From: Ligula intestinalis
Taxonomy: Eukaryota; Platyhelminthes; Cestoda; Diphyllobothriidea; Diphyllobothriidae
Direction: 5' to 3'
Length of the DNA: 64,000 nt
Assembly: GCA_036362985.1 (NCBI GenBank)
Contig: JAYGXS010000004.1
Location: 24,660,161-24,724,160 of the forward strand
The notes under the pieces are model-generated. The model saw only the letters and a list, made by a program, of their open reading frames with translations, made no database searches and was not told where the DNA came from. The position numbers and the translations under genes were made by a program. Shown here piece by piece: positions 11,431 through 22,610 of the stretch (its first letter is position 1; every line of letters starts with the position of its first letter).

Positions 11431-12052
11431 AACCTGAAAGTTCACCCAATAGTCATTTCCTCCCTGACCTAAACAGTGGACTCAGATTAGCAGCTCAGAT
11501 CAACTCAGTTTTTATGTCTGCTGTTAGGAGTTATCATCAACTGGTGACCGCCCAGGTAAACAAAAAGCAATCAATCAAACGATGACCAGGATTAGGAGAT
11601 TTTATTGTCATTTTTGAATGGGTATCTATGAGGGGCGAGGAAGCACTGTTAAAGGTCTATCATCATGACGAAAAGAATGGAACTTTGCAATATACGCACC
11701 CATCTGATGACAGAGGACAACAAGTTGGGTACTAGTCGGAAAAATATATAAGGGACGTCCTTCTTTGGCCGCACAACATGACGCTTCAAAAGAATTCGCC
11801 AAAAAAGGGCCACAACGTAAACGGTTGTTAATAAAATCTGCTTAAAATGCACTGTTTCAAAAACTTGGAGGTTCAAACATAAGGCACCACTGAATACTGA
11901 CTATAGCAGACATAAATGCAAGGTAACCTATTAAATTAAAGGTCGACTTCAGAAAACGCTGAAATCTCTAAACTCAGGAAATGAAGTAATGTGATACCTT
12001 CTCACATGGACGTGAAAAATTTCTTAGAAGTAGAAGTCTACTATGGACTTAC
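11431..12052. other. No gene recognised; probable intron
   Basis: AT-rich sequence 3' (minus sense) of the exon at 12053-12252. No second exon with matching splice sites was identified. Confidence 0.4.
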
Positions 12053-12252
12053 TCTGAAGGAGTTTATCTGACACAGAAAAGTTTTCCACATCACCCGCCT
12101 GTACACGCTTTCGCCACTCCTCCTGACTCTGTCGCAGACCATCTCGGATTTCAGTAACGCTCTTCTTGGGGATAGCTTCTTCCCCCTCCTCTGCGCGTTT
12201 CAGCGGAGTCCGGATTTTCCATTGCTCACTGTTCTCCAGTATTTTTGGAATT
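12053..12252 (-). CDS. Internal coding exon, supervillin-like (villin/gelsolin superfamily)
   Basis: This 200-bp stretch is open on the minus strand. Before it is a good acceptor (pyrimidine tract ending CTCCTGTCCAG, AG at 12254-12253). After it is a perfect GTAAGT donor (12052-12047). It reads one base, 66 codons, then one base, so it would join split codons at both ends. The peptide includes IPKILENSEQWKIR and SVTEIRDGLRQSQEEWRKRV, then DVENFSVSDKLLQ. That S-x-x-E-R/I-x-x-L...E-x-W-x-x-R...F-x-V-x-x-K-L pattern resembles the repeated blocks ahead of the gelsolin-like domains in supervillin, an actin- and myosin II-binding membrane-skeleton protein. The family call is from memory of the pattern. 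Neighbouring exons were not found, so most of the window may be intron. Confidence 0.6.
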
Positions 12253-12260
12253 CTGGACAG

Positions 12261-12890
12261 GAGGAAATAGGAATGACCATTTACATGGCTAAAAGTGTTG
12301 GTAGACGGTGAATCCGTGTGACAAATATTTGATTGAAATGGTCAAAGGGAATGAGCAGAAAAATCAAACGTTGCTGATGGGATAGAGTAGGTGCCACCAT
12401 GGTGATAGTTTGGCCTGAATTTGAATCAAGATCACTGTCATCACCGGCTGGAAGTCTCACTCTTTGGCATGACAAGTAGCTCAAGAAAGTTACATCTCTT
12501 TATCGTCTATATAATTTGTCTATTAACACTTTGGATTAACCTCTGACATGTGGCTGCCAAATATCAGGCTCTCAACTGACATTAATGATAGGTATCATAA
12601 ATTCCATCACAGAGGCTTTTTGCAACAACATATAAATTGAAATGATCAAAGCTGTTGTTTGTAGTAACATAACAGGGTATGGTTTGTTGGCTGCCACTTA
12701 AACTGTTTAACGTTATGATCGATGTTTAAAAAGCGATACTGCTCTAAATTATTGACCTAGTTTGCGGAACACTTATCCTTTGAATTAAAGCGAATCCAAC
12801 CGCGTGTACTGGATGCAGTCATGACTAGTTGGACATGTCCATTTAAACTAACGGACCTGAATATTGGTTGTAACAAACAGAAGCCTGGTG
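12261..12890. other. No gene recognised; probable intron
   Basis: Sequence 5' (minus sense) of the candidate exon. A short open stretch near 12400-12475 has an acidic, serine-rich reading but weak splice signals. The rest is AT-rich and shows nothing identifiable. Confidence 0.4.
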
Positions 12891-12899
12891 GAGAAGGGA

Positions 12900-13195
12900 T
12901 GAGGAAGTGAGACAGATGCAGCGCAAGTCTGTCTCACTGTCGCACAGTCTGTTGCACAACATAGTGGAGCAGGGATTAGTGATTGCAAACTTGCGCTGCA
13001 TCAACTCCCCTTTTTTTTCCTTCCCCCCCCCCCCCCCTAGTGTCCGGTGGACCTGTGTGAGCCTGCACGTGCCAACACAACCCACCCTACCCGTGTGTGA
13101 TCTTGGTTTAGGGGGGCGCAACCCGAATAACGCCTACCATGTCCTGATATGGCCGCCATGTTGGCTAAGTGCATCCACTACGCAGCCCTTTCAGG
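12900..13195 (+). repeat. GC-rich dispersed repeat, family S, copy 2
   Basis: It matches 10530-10840 in order: GATGCAGCGCAAGTCTGTCT, AACTTGCGCTGCATC, GTCCGGTGGACC and GTGCCAACACAACCCACCC. A poly-C run at about 13023-13037 interrupts it. No protein is supported. Confidence 0.65.
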
Positions 13196-13660
13196 GGGGA
13201 AGCCACCACTCCATAAACCGCAGCCAGTCATTGTGGAGAGGCTTGGAAGTGAATTTTGCATGCTGCTGGTTTCTCAGTGGTCTATAGTGTGATTTCTTCC
13301 TTGATCAAGTAGCCAACCACAGAATGTACGTCAAGTAGCCAAGAAATGGACTCATTCGGATAAGCACGGTGGGTAGAAGAGGGGCCATCTGTAGAAAATG
13401 CTCGGAATTATCCCACTGGAGGAAGTTTTGGGCTGGCTATGCACCACTTTATCTCCCGTTTTTTTCGGTTTTTCTCCATCATCAGTATTTGGTGGTAAAC
13501 GATTGCCCGTGGGTCAAAACCCCCAAATGAAGCCGACTGATCATCTACCAGTTCGGTGTACGCCTCGGCCGTTTTGTCGTTTGAATCACCTATGAGTAAC
13601 TTCTAGGATTCAGTTAACTCTCTTAAGTTCGCAAAAGTCAGAATTCTGGAATAAGACTAA
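13196..13660. other. No gene recognised
   Basis: Mixed-composition sequence between repeat family S and a Penelope-like remnant. Short open frames show no recognisable domain. Confidence 0.5.
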
Positions 13661-13661
13661 T

Positions 13662-14310
13662 AGATCGTGTTGTGCTTACCGGAATGGGTTTATTTGTTTG
13701 CTGACGTTTTGGAGAGCTGGGTCAACTGTCCTTTATCAAGGCGTCAAAGGACCCGCTTACACGAACACATACTTGTGGCTTGGAGACTAGACTTTAACTC
13801 GCAGCTTGCAGCACATACGGGAGAGACTGTCCACAACTTCGATATTCAAGGAACGAGCATCGTGGGCCGAGAAACCTCAAACGCCGAAAGACTGATGCTT
13901 GAGGCATGGTACTCAGCCACCACTTCCATCAACAGGTATCTGGACCTCCCGCGGCCCACAAAGTCCAACGCCATTACTTGAGTAAAGGACACGACAAGGT
14001 CAAACCGAAATAAGGAATTGCAAGCCAAGGCGGCCCTGCGAAAAAAAAACTGTCGGAATAGGAAACTGGATTGCCAGCATCCTCCACTGTGAAGATGAAA
14101 CCCGACACTAACTGCCGTCAAGCCCTGCCAAAATCCTTATGAGGGTCCAACCGACCAAGGAATGAAAATTGATCAGCGCACGGTCAACTCGTACAGCCAC
14201 AACTTCAAATTGCTTATCGTTGAAGTCAGTTTACGCTTTGACAAAAGACAGTCGTCCTAGCTGTCTGAAACGTCAGCGAACAAGTAAACTCATTCCGGCG
14301 AGCACAGCAG
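13662..14310 (+). mobile_element. Penelope-like element remnant, family D, with inverted ends
   Basis: Inverted terminal sequences flank it: the minus-sense end at about 13670-13745 and the plus-sense end at 14238-14310 both read AAACGTCAGC(G/A)AACAA(G/A)TAAAC and CATTCCGG. At the right end a hairpin (AGACAG 14246-14251, CTGTCT 14261-14266) is followed directly by GAAA and CGTC, the same hammerhead-like layout as in the other PLE families. Between the ends lies the C-terminal part of a GIY-YIG protein. Confidence 0.8.
13739..13981 (+). pseudogene. PLE GIY-YIG endonuclease, C-terminal half
   Basis: The reading RTRLHEHILVAW, followed by LAAHTGETVHNFDIQ and LMLEAWYSATTSINRYLDLP, matches the second half of the Penelope GIY-YIG domain. 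It includes the Arg and the EH pair and the LEAW...SINR block. The GIY and YIG strands and the entire reverse transcriptase are missing, removed where the inverted end begins. It can only be a relic. Confidence 0.85.
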
Positions 14311-15378
14311 GGCCTATCACCTAATTCTGTCTATCCCTGTGTGTTTTTAACAACGGACAGGAAATTGCTTTTACTGCACGTTCTTGTTTGTATAGAGACA
14401 AGCGATGCCCACTTACAGAAAGGTCGTGAGCGCGACAAAATTTCACAGCTCATGTCTCAGGCAAGCAGCATGGGAGAATATGCACAGACTGAGGAAATTT
14501 TGTGCAAAAACTAATTAAGAACCGAATGCCTACGGCCTCCTTGGAAGGCCAGTAGCTGGCAGTCGCAGTGGAACAGGACGCTGACTATGGGATACTCCTC
14601 CACCGCCACCTTAAGAATGCTTATGAGGGCAGAGGCCCAGACCTAAATATCGCCGTGGCATATGAATTGGCAGGCACTATGCACAGTAAATGCATTCATG
14701 ACAAGCGCTGATCAGACCCGGAGGATGAGCCGTGTAGTTTTGACCAAATTCCTTGTGTCAAAAGCTCCTGCAGTTATATATCAGTCAAACTTACGCAAAG
14801 TGCGGCAAGGGGGCAAATGGGCGCGGAGAATCATTGTTCAAGGAGGAACACATACCGCAATTTTCTGCCAAATTGATAGTACGATGGAATGGAGGCAGAA
14901 AAATGCGGTTGGAGATTTAGTTGTTGCAATCAAATCGAACTGGTGCGTAAAAATCACCTGCGCATTGAATCTTATAGCATTTTTGAAATTTGTAATACGG
15001 CCACGAGAATAAATAAGAACAACCAAAGAACCGAGTTGTTTGGCCAAGTCAAGATTTTTAGTTTGTTTTTTTATTGTCTTTATTATATACGACGCAGGAT
15101 CCGAGGACTCAGGTGAATAAATTACTGTCTCCAGAGGTAGATTCGCAACTAAAGTGCTCGTTCCGTAACATTTAATAATGCTTTTGTCCACAGATTTTTT
15201 ACATTTGTTGGGTAGAGACAACCTAGCAAAAAAATCCGCTGACAGAAGGCAGGCGGGTTGTTTAGCTTCGTTACTCATTATGTTTTGCTTTTGAAGCTTA
15301 TTAAATCAGGAAGGGGGAATTGCAGCAGAGCTTGTGTCATTCTGCTTATCGCGGAAGTCACCCCTGCCATGTTCACCT
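14311..15378. other. No gene recognised
   Basis: A 146-residue minus-strand frame (15278-14838) is present, but it has no recognisable motif or family resemblance and overlaps open frames on the other strand. No repeat match elsewhere in the window was noticed. Confidence 0.4.
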
Positions 15379-16129
15379 CGCCGGCTATACGGCGGACTTC
15401 GTGTCTTGCATCGGTCGAACATCCATTCGACTTCTTGCATCAGCACGTGGAATCTCAGACGCATAAGTGATCCTGTCTTAGAGATTAGGTATCCCATGAG
15501 ACGAGTGATCTAGTTTTAAAACTCACCACAGCTGGACATTACTGACTGACCACCGTAGAAAATTAACAAATGATTACTCCAGTTTTTTCCTCTTTGTCAG
15601 ACAGCGTTATTATCACTTACATCAGTCAAAAGTGCATCTGGACACATGTCATAGAAGCGACCGGTTTAACAGTGGACACAGAGGACATTTAGTAAGGATG
15701 CTCTTCTGTCTATTGAAACTCACTTACTGTACCGTTATAAAAAATTACTGGGGTTTCGACTTATGCCTTGTCATGGAATAATATAGTTCGTCTTGTAACG
15801 AAAGTGCGGCATCCAAGCAATATTTGTACCAAAGTATTAAAATCATTCTCGAACACCGCTCAAAGCTTTTCATGGGCGGCCGTGACTTTGTGGACGTACG
15901 ATTATCCGTGCGGAAGTCGCTCAAGGGGCTGCGGATCAGCTCTTCTGAAAGTGCGGAACATGAATATGAATGGTTTTGAGACCTCGAGCAAGGACGCCAG
16001 ACATCATACAGTTGACTGTCGGCAGCTTTAAAATTAATCAACTTTCCTTGTGACAGCGGACCGAATAGAACTGGCATTAAGCAAATGCAGTCATGAACGT
16101 CAGGCGTATATTGTCAGTTAAGCTCTCCA

Positions 16130-16387
16130 GTAAAGGTGAATATGCGAGTTCCGGGAAGCAGTTCAGAAATAGACGATGCGACCACTGGAACAACAGTTTT
16201 ATTTTCCTGACATTTCGGATTCTGCCGAAAATCCTTAATCATAGGTAATGCTAAGATAGTAGAAGTCATGTCCCCATTTGCGCATGGCTCCGATTATCTT
16301 ACCATGACCTATGATTAGGGATTCTCGACAGAATCCGAAACGTCAGGAAAATAAAACTGTTGTTCCAGTGGTCGCACCTTCTTCTAG
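16130..16387. mobile_element. 258-bp palindromic Penelope-derived element, second copy
   Basis: This is the counterpart of 475-732, with the same length, arms and flanking 8-bp direct repeats GCTCTCCA (16122-16129 and 16388-16395). The plus-strand hammerhead-like motif lies at about 16307-16355 and the inverted one at about 16205-16252. The adjacent tandem unit at 17326-17333 is the empty form. Confidence 0.75.
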
Positions 16388-18831
16388 GCTCTCCAACTTT
16401 TGTTTTGCTTAACTGACAAGACGTTGGTAAACGGCAATACTCGTGTCTATATTTATATGTACGGTTGGCTATAACAGGTTCTTTTGGTAGTTGGGCAACC
16501 GTTTCAAGACAGCAAGAGGCCCTTGCAATCTACCCAAAGCCTGGAATACCGCTGTGAAGAAGAAATAAAATGTCATTTTTCCTCATGATACTGAAACGCC
16601 TGACATGTGATGAAATCTGATATAATTTCGGCAAAACGTTCTACTTAGTTGATTATAGTAGTTTGCCTATTGTATCTTAACTATCTGGGTTGAACGCGGC
16701 TGCCTATAATGGGAGTGGAAAACTGATTACCATAATGCAAATAGAACTGACTGCTGTTCCAAAAATCAAACGCCTCTTTCGACCTCCACGGACTATAAGT
16801 ACCTTGCCGAACACTATGGATACGCATTGCCGAAGACAACCGCTTCTATGCGATTGGATAGAGGCGACTGGTTTAGCAGTGGCCACAGAGGGAATTTAGT
16901 AAGGATAGTCTTCCGTCTGATGAAACACACTGCAGCCTTTCACAAAAATGACTGTGGGTATCAACTTCTGCCTTAAAATGCAATAATATAGTTTGTATTT
17001 AAAAGAGAATGTGGCATCGCAGAAATATTTGCGCCAAAGTATTAAAATAGTTCCCGAACAGCGCTCAACGCTGTCCATGGGCGACCGTTGCTCTGTGGAC
17101 CCACAAGTATCCGTGCGGATGTCGTTCAAGTGGCTGCAGGTCAGCAAGTCTGAGAGTGCGGACCATGAAGTGAATGGCTTTGAGACCTTGAGTAAAGACG
17201 CCAGACATCATAAAGTTGACTGTCGGCAGCGTTAGAATTAATAAACTTTCCTTATGACAGCGGACCGAATAGAACTGGCATCAAGCAAATGTAGTTTTGA
17301 ACGTCATGCGTATATTGTCAGTTAAACTCTCCGAATTTTGTTCTGCTTAGTTGATAAGACGTTGATAAACCGCAAGACCCGTGGCTCTATTAATATGCAC
17401 GATTGGTTCTTTTTGTAGTTGGGCTACCATTTCAAGGCAGCCCTTACAATCAATCGACGTCATGCAATGTCGTTGTGAGGAAGAAACAAAATACCATTTT
17501 CCTCATCATACTGAAAAACCCAACATGTGATTAAATCTAAAATACTGGTGGCAATATGTTCTATTTAGTTCATTTTAGTAGCTTGCCTGCAACGGGAGTG
17601 GAATACTGATTATCATAATGCAAACAGAACTGACGGTTGTTCCAAAACTCAAACACCTCTTTCGACTTCCACGGTCTATAAGTCCTTGCCAAACTCAATG
17701 TATACGTATGGTCCAAGACAACCATTTCCACGCTATTGGATGACAGCGACCCTAAATAATGGTTGTGTTGATGGGGCCTGGAGCCTTTGGGTTTTGTCAC
17801 CCACACGGCTCCAAACGACCTGATGAGCTGAACAGAATAATTCTTGAGCGTGCACCTACTCACATGCCTGATTAATTATGGGTATAAATTAATTATAAGG
17901 CATATAAACGTTTGCACAGAAGCCTGCAAAAATAGAAAATGCTTTTAATTTTTCAAAGCGAATCGAAAGAACGGCTAGTATTTTCCGAACAACTTATTAC
18001 AGCTAGAGAGAAAAACACTTTATTTTGAAAATATCATTACGCAATGTTCAACAGAAAGATACTCCCTTCAGCAGGAGTAAAATAAGGCACACAAGCCGAA
18101 CTTTTCGACATCGTAGAAGGCTGTCCTTTAACATGTCGCCAAATGTAGACCAAATAGAACTTTCTTCAAATCGACCTTAGCGTCGGGTGCTGATGACCTC
18201 ATTTTTTTGGTTAAAAATAAACAATGAGGCTTGAGCTAACTCTACCAACCGATGCATGTGAAAAAACTTGGATGTGAATGGAGGGGAGAAAAAGATGGTG
18301 GTTCAATTTCAAAGGTTCACGAGACCCAAAGAGCACTGAATTTTCCTGTCAGTAGATATTCCGCCAAGCTTCGACTTCTGATACACAGAAGTAGCTCAGA
18401 TGCCTGCTGAACTCATTATTAGAAACAGTTGGCCTTCGTCTCATTTACCTCTCCATTTTCACCGAGTCAGTAAGTTCAAATTAATCGAGGTGAACTATTC
18501 AGAAACCTAGAGTTTTCGACTGGCTTTGTTTCTAACATTTTCCATTTGAGTCTATCTTACGTGTGCCTAACCAAGGAAGCTACGAAGCTAGTTCATGTCT
18601 GCTTGCTCAGAATGTCGGACGGTTTCGCGTCAGGTTCTGACTGAACTTACTCCCGTAGCCGGAGAGTCTTCTGGGCATAGTAGTTTTTAAGCTTAACATG
18701 GCGACTGCAAACCGGACCGGTCACGTCAACCCATCTAATGATCAGTCGACTGAACCCGCCAATTTCCTCAGTCTACAGCAGAAAGGGTAACCAGGGACTA
18801 GGCTGAACAGCCCTCTCCACCTATAATCCGT

Positions 18832-18842
18832 CCCCATACACA
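18832..18842. other. Empty target site for the hAT element
   Basis: Copy B reads CCCCATACACAG without interruption here. Copy A has CCCGAGAC, then 3262 bp of hAT element, then CCCTAGAC. Flanks on both sides match copy A (CACCTATAATCC on the left, AAAATTATAT on the right). This is the ancestral arrangement. Confidence 0.75.
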
Positions 18843-19050
18843 GCCAAAATTATATATTCCTTTAACAGTCATAGCTTCGAAGCTTGTGAATCCTTTGGAA
18901 CTGAACAACCAGGTCATCGTACAGACTGGTAGCCTTGCGAAGAAGGTTCCTTTTTAGTATAACTTAATGGCAAGTGTCATAAATGCGAGTCCTGAAATTG
19001 AACGAGAGTACGCCTGACTCTGCAATGACGTTGATTGGCCTGTTTAGATA

Positions 19051-19655
19051 GCCGTGATCGGCCAGGAACTAGACTGCGCGTGCAGCGACGTGTGAGAGGC
19101 ACAGCGTTGCAACAGACGCACGGAGTAGAGCCTGGCCGGAGTTTGGCTGAAACATAGGATCAGAGGAGTAATAGTTGAAAAGAATGAAGGCGAAAAGTAC
19201 AAACGGCATTATTTTATCAACAGCGTGGGTAACTGCGACTGGCAGGAAAGAGCCAGATTGAGTGAACTCCCTAAAGTGAACATCAACGGCTAATCCATGT
19301 GCAGCGTCGGTATGCATTGGTTTTGTGTAAACAAATACAGATGATAATAGAGTTATTAAGATATCCGATATCGGAAAGGACGTGTAGGTGCTAACGTTGA
19401 TGAGGGGACGACTCTGCTGCATTGAATCGGAACGAAAGTCTGGACTCGATTGCTGAGATTTTTCGAGAACCCCGAAATCACTTGACAACAGGAGTTGGGT
19501 GATTAAATTCGGTAGGAGTTCGTTATGGGGCTGCCTGAGTGCGGCACGAGGCGTGCCCCTCGTCCTTACGCGCACATGATTTTAGGGGTAAGGATGGTCG
19601 GGGTATGCCAGGGACCAAAACAGTTCGCAATGTTTCTGCAAAGTCAAAAAAGTTA
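19051..19655. other. Sequence unique to copy B; no gene recognised
   Basis: Copy B departs from copy A at about 19050. A 168-residue minus-strand frame (19575-19069) is open but matches no family I recognise. It includes a short hydrophobic stretch (PFVLFAFILFNYY), which is not enough to call a membrane protein. Confidence 0.35.
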
Positions 19656-19860
19656 TGAGGGTAAGTTGGAGGATGTGCCCTGACCTTGGGCGGGGAAACT
19701 GAAGCAAGTTATAATATCATCGCTTACCACTACTGTATAAACGGCGAGCGCGTGTGTCGGGGGTAGGGGTGTCCGCTGACCTCGGGCGAGGTCATTTGGC
19801 TAAGTTTTTTTATCAGTATCGCCTACCCCAACTAGAATAATGGCGAGTAAGTAAAGAAGT
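19656..19860 (+). repeat. Two diverged tandem units of about 100 bp
   Basis: Two units share the order (A/G)CCT(T/C)GGGCG(G/A)GG, ATC(A/G)TCGC(T/C)TACC and ATGGCGAG or AACGGCGAG. A third, inverted copy lies at about 24325-24440, with GACCTCGCCCGAGG there against CCTCGGGCGAGGTC here. The function and class are unknown. Confidence 0.5.
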
Positions 19861-20539
19861 TGGTGGATTTTATAAATTCATCCTACTTGATTTTTTCTAA
19901 GTAAACGGTTATTCCCATTGTTAATTTAGAAAGCCATTTTATTTTACATGCTGACTTAAGCGAGTATTGCATCTGATGGCCTTCCGAGGACCCCTCCGCA
20001 ATTCAATATCATCCTTCAATCCCTTCTCGACCGAAGACCGGTGTGCGTAAAGTTGGAGGTACCCTTCTGAGGCCCCAGTACATACTCTTATCCTAAATTC
20101 CTTATATCGTGGTAACATCAACGGACGCAAGTAAGTTTTATTGACGTCCAGAGAGCCGTTATGTGTTTGGCTCACGCCAAGGCCACAAACTCCTCGGCTA
20201 CCAAAGCATCCAGGGGGTCCAAGCGTGTAATGAGCTTAGAGGAGCGCCTGGGTGTGCAGGCGACACACTAGGTAAAGAGGTCCACCTCATATTAGGTACG
20301 GTGTCCAGTTCCGTCTACAGCCAAAGCCAGTTCGCTGTGCCACTGAATGGAGATAAATGTGTGAAGAAATGAGAAGGTGAGATCTCGCAATGTACATTAG
20401 TTCGTGCGCAAGTCATCATTGCTCCTTCTTTTTCAGGTTTGATTGTAAACAATTGGATCGCTTCGGACTCAGGTGCCTAATGTTCTAGTAGCCTATGCCA
20501 CACGCATATTTGAAGTGACTTTTATACTTGTTTACAGTC

Positions 20540-20850
20540 CGTAATCACCCAACCCCGAGTGTACGTACACTCGGGGCTGCTAGCAAGTGCGCAAGCGCTA
20601 GTGACTGCCTACCCCGGTCGTGCCAATCACCTTCAAGGACGACTCACATAGGACCTCATGGTGACGACTGCCACGCTCACAGAGTTCAAACGCAGCCCTT
20701 TCGTGGGTGGTTGTGCACTCGCCCGACAGCCAAATTCCTTCTACCTATTCTCCACTACCTCTGTACAGAATACACTTTTCCTCCCACCTTACGCCCGAAT
20801 TCTCTTTGCACACGGAACCGGGTTCGAAGATCGCAGCGGCATGGGTTTTA
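20540..20850 (+). repeat. LTR-like repeat, family R
   Basis: GCTGCTAGCAAGTGCGCAAG at about 20575 and the block CTGTACAGAATACACTTTTC at about 20760 match the copy at 41925-42215. The 3' part has TCGAAGATCGCAGCGGC, similar to CTGAAGATTGCAGTTG in the copy at 7166-7611. A perfect 24-bp palindrome lies at its left edge (20553-20576). Confidence 0.6.
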
Positions 20851-20859
20851 GTTTTTAAA

Positions 20860-21290
20860 GTAACCCATTTCGAAAGGTGTATAAGCAGTAGGAATACCGC
20901 AGCGAAGTCGAACTGAAGGCCGCTGGTAGAATTGCGAGCGCTTTAAGTTTCCTTTTATTCTACAAAGGAGTTCAAAGGCATTTACTTAAATTTCCCTTAA
21001 TAACGCTAAACAGACATGGCATTATTAACCAATTCTATAAGGCCGGTCGCAGTGACGAGACGTTAGTCTGTCACTATCTCGCTCTCCTATATTAAAATCT
21101 TGATGTCGACTGGGTTAACCAGTGTTCAATGTCGAACCGTTAGGTAAATTAAGGGTATGGATAGGTCATGTAAGCCGTGTGGGTTTAATAAACATAGCCT
21201 GGCCTGGTTCTATCAGTATCAGTATAAGTTTATTGACGGAACGATAGGCGAATACCTTTGAACTCCCTGTTGGTAACAGGATTATCGGAA
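20860..21290. other. No gene recognised
   Basis: Sequence between the LTR-like repeat and an inverted repeat pair. Short AT-rich frames only. Confidence 0.4.
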
Positions 21291-22610
21291 TGGGCTATTT
21301 AATTGCGAATAGCCTTATGTCAGAATATCAGCGGGGCGTGCGGTCATTGTTATATGTGCATAATTTGTATAACAAAGCTTGCCTACTATAACGGAGTAAG
21401 TAGACAAATTTTCAAAAATAATAATAGTCCAACAGTTCCAACATTTTATACGTTAAGTGCTGTTTCAAATTTCTTGCCTCCTCTGTTTATTTTTTAATTT
21501 TTATAGGAAGTACCCTTCAGTGTGCCAACTTTTACATTCATTATTTCGCGTTTCTTGCCACCTTTGACTATACATCCAATAGTAACGCGTAAACCAAACC
21601 TAAGTGATAAAAATAGTCAATGCATTACGGTATTATTAAACAAATAGGGGAGAATAAACGAGGTGCAAATATGAGACATCTTCACATCCACCGTCAGACT
21701 CTTCACTTTGGCTCCAGTGAGTTCTGTTTTACGCTCAGCATGAAGCATTTAAAATAGTAGCTCCTCTGCGCGTCTACCTAGCTCCACTTCCCGTCTATTT
21801 AGCTCCGCTTCCTGTCGATCTACCTCCACCCATGTAGCTCCACATGTCACATTGGACCCTTAACTTTAGCTCTAGGGAATTCCATTTTACGATGAGCATC
21901 AAGGATCAATATTCCTACCTGCACTTCGCGTCTAGCCCATTTAGAATTGATCTGAGCTATTTTATATTTGCAATTCGAACATCTATCAGAGTTTCACTAA
22001 CAAGAAACGGCACGGATGTCTGGGTGCTTGTACTCTCTTTGATTAGATTTGTTCGATTCCTCTTCAATGGGCGTTTCTTTCAAATGTATTTTGTCCCGTG
22101 ACAAATGCGGTGTTAGTATTGAGTGCTCCGTCCAAATATAATTTGCCTTTCCGGCCAAATACGTTGTTTCTTCTGTATTCGGCCAATCTGGCCAACATTT
22201 TATAAGTTAAGTGCCGTTTCGAATTTCTTGCCTCCTCTGACTCTATATCCAATTGAAACGTGTACGCCAACCCCCCGTTATAGGAGCAGTCAATGTAGTA
22301 CAATACTATTATAAAAAAAGTGAAGAATATATAAGGTACAAACCTTAACAATGGATACATGTAGTCAAGTGTTATCTTGCAGCATGACGATATCTATTCA
22401 ACGTTGGTGAATGCCATTGTAACTAAAGGAGGTGAAAGTTTTATGTAGGTCGTTGAACTGTTATTCTTTTCGAAAATTTTTCTACTTACTCCGTTATTGT
22501 AGTCAAGCTTTGTTTTACAAATTATGCACATCTAACAATGACCGCACGCCCCGCGGATATTCTGACATAAGGCTATTTGCAATTAAATACCCCATTCCGA
22601 TAAAGGATTT
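21291..22610. repeat. Inverted repeat pair around a spacer
   Basis: About 21297-21433 is the reverse complement of about 22455-22604; for example GAATAGCCTTATGTCAGAAT pairs with ATTCTGACATAAGGCTATTT. Copy A has this sequence once, at about 6890-7040. Three diverged direct copies of a TTTCTTGCC(T/A)CCT(C/T)TG segment lie at about 21465, 21555 and 22225. This may be a rearranged DNA transposon, but no transposase is visible inside. Confidence 0.55.

Larger units (their letters stand above)
15379..19050. repeat. Duplicated block, copy B (left part) with internal tandem units
   Basis: It matches copy A from 1 to 2495 and then 5766 to 5990 with no hAT insert. Within it, about 15659-16862 and 16863-17750 are tandem units about 1205 bp apart, as seen from GCGACCGGTTTAAC at 15659 and GCGACTGGTTTAGC at 16863. 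The second unit lacks the palindromic element. From 17755 it matches copy A 1347 onward (TTGATGGGGCCTGGAG in both). No protein is supported. Confidence 0.85.

Noticed and set aside
12281..12484. Open frame next to the supervillin-like exon, considered as the preceding exon
   Set aside because: Part of it looks acidic and coding-like, but acceptor and donor signals are weak and the phase does not clearly join the 12053-12252 exon.
13023..13037. Poly-C run as a regulatory element
   Set aside because: A simple homopolymer inside a repeat, prone to sequencing error, with no supporting context.
14838..15278. 146-residue minus-strand open frame
   Set aside because: No recognisable motif, overlapping frames on the other strand and no splice or promoter context. 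It is likely a chance frame.
19069..19575. 168-residue minus-strand open frame with a hydrophobic stretch
   Set aside because: No family resemblance, and one short hydrophobic run is not evidence of a membrane protein. It is noted as unexplained sequence only.
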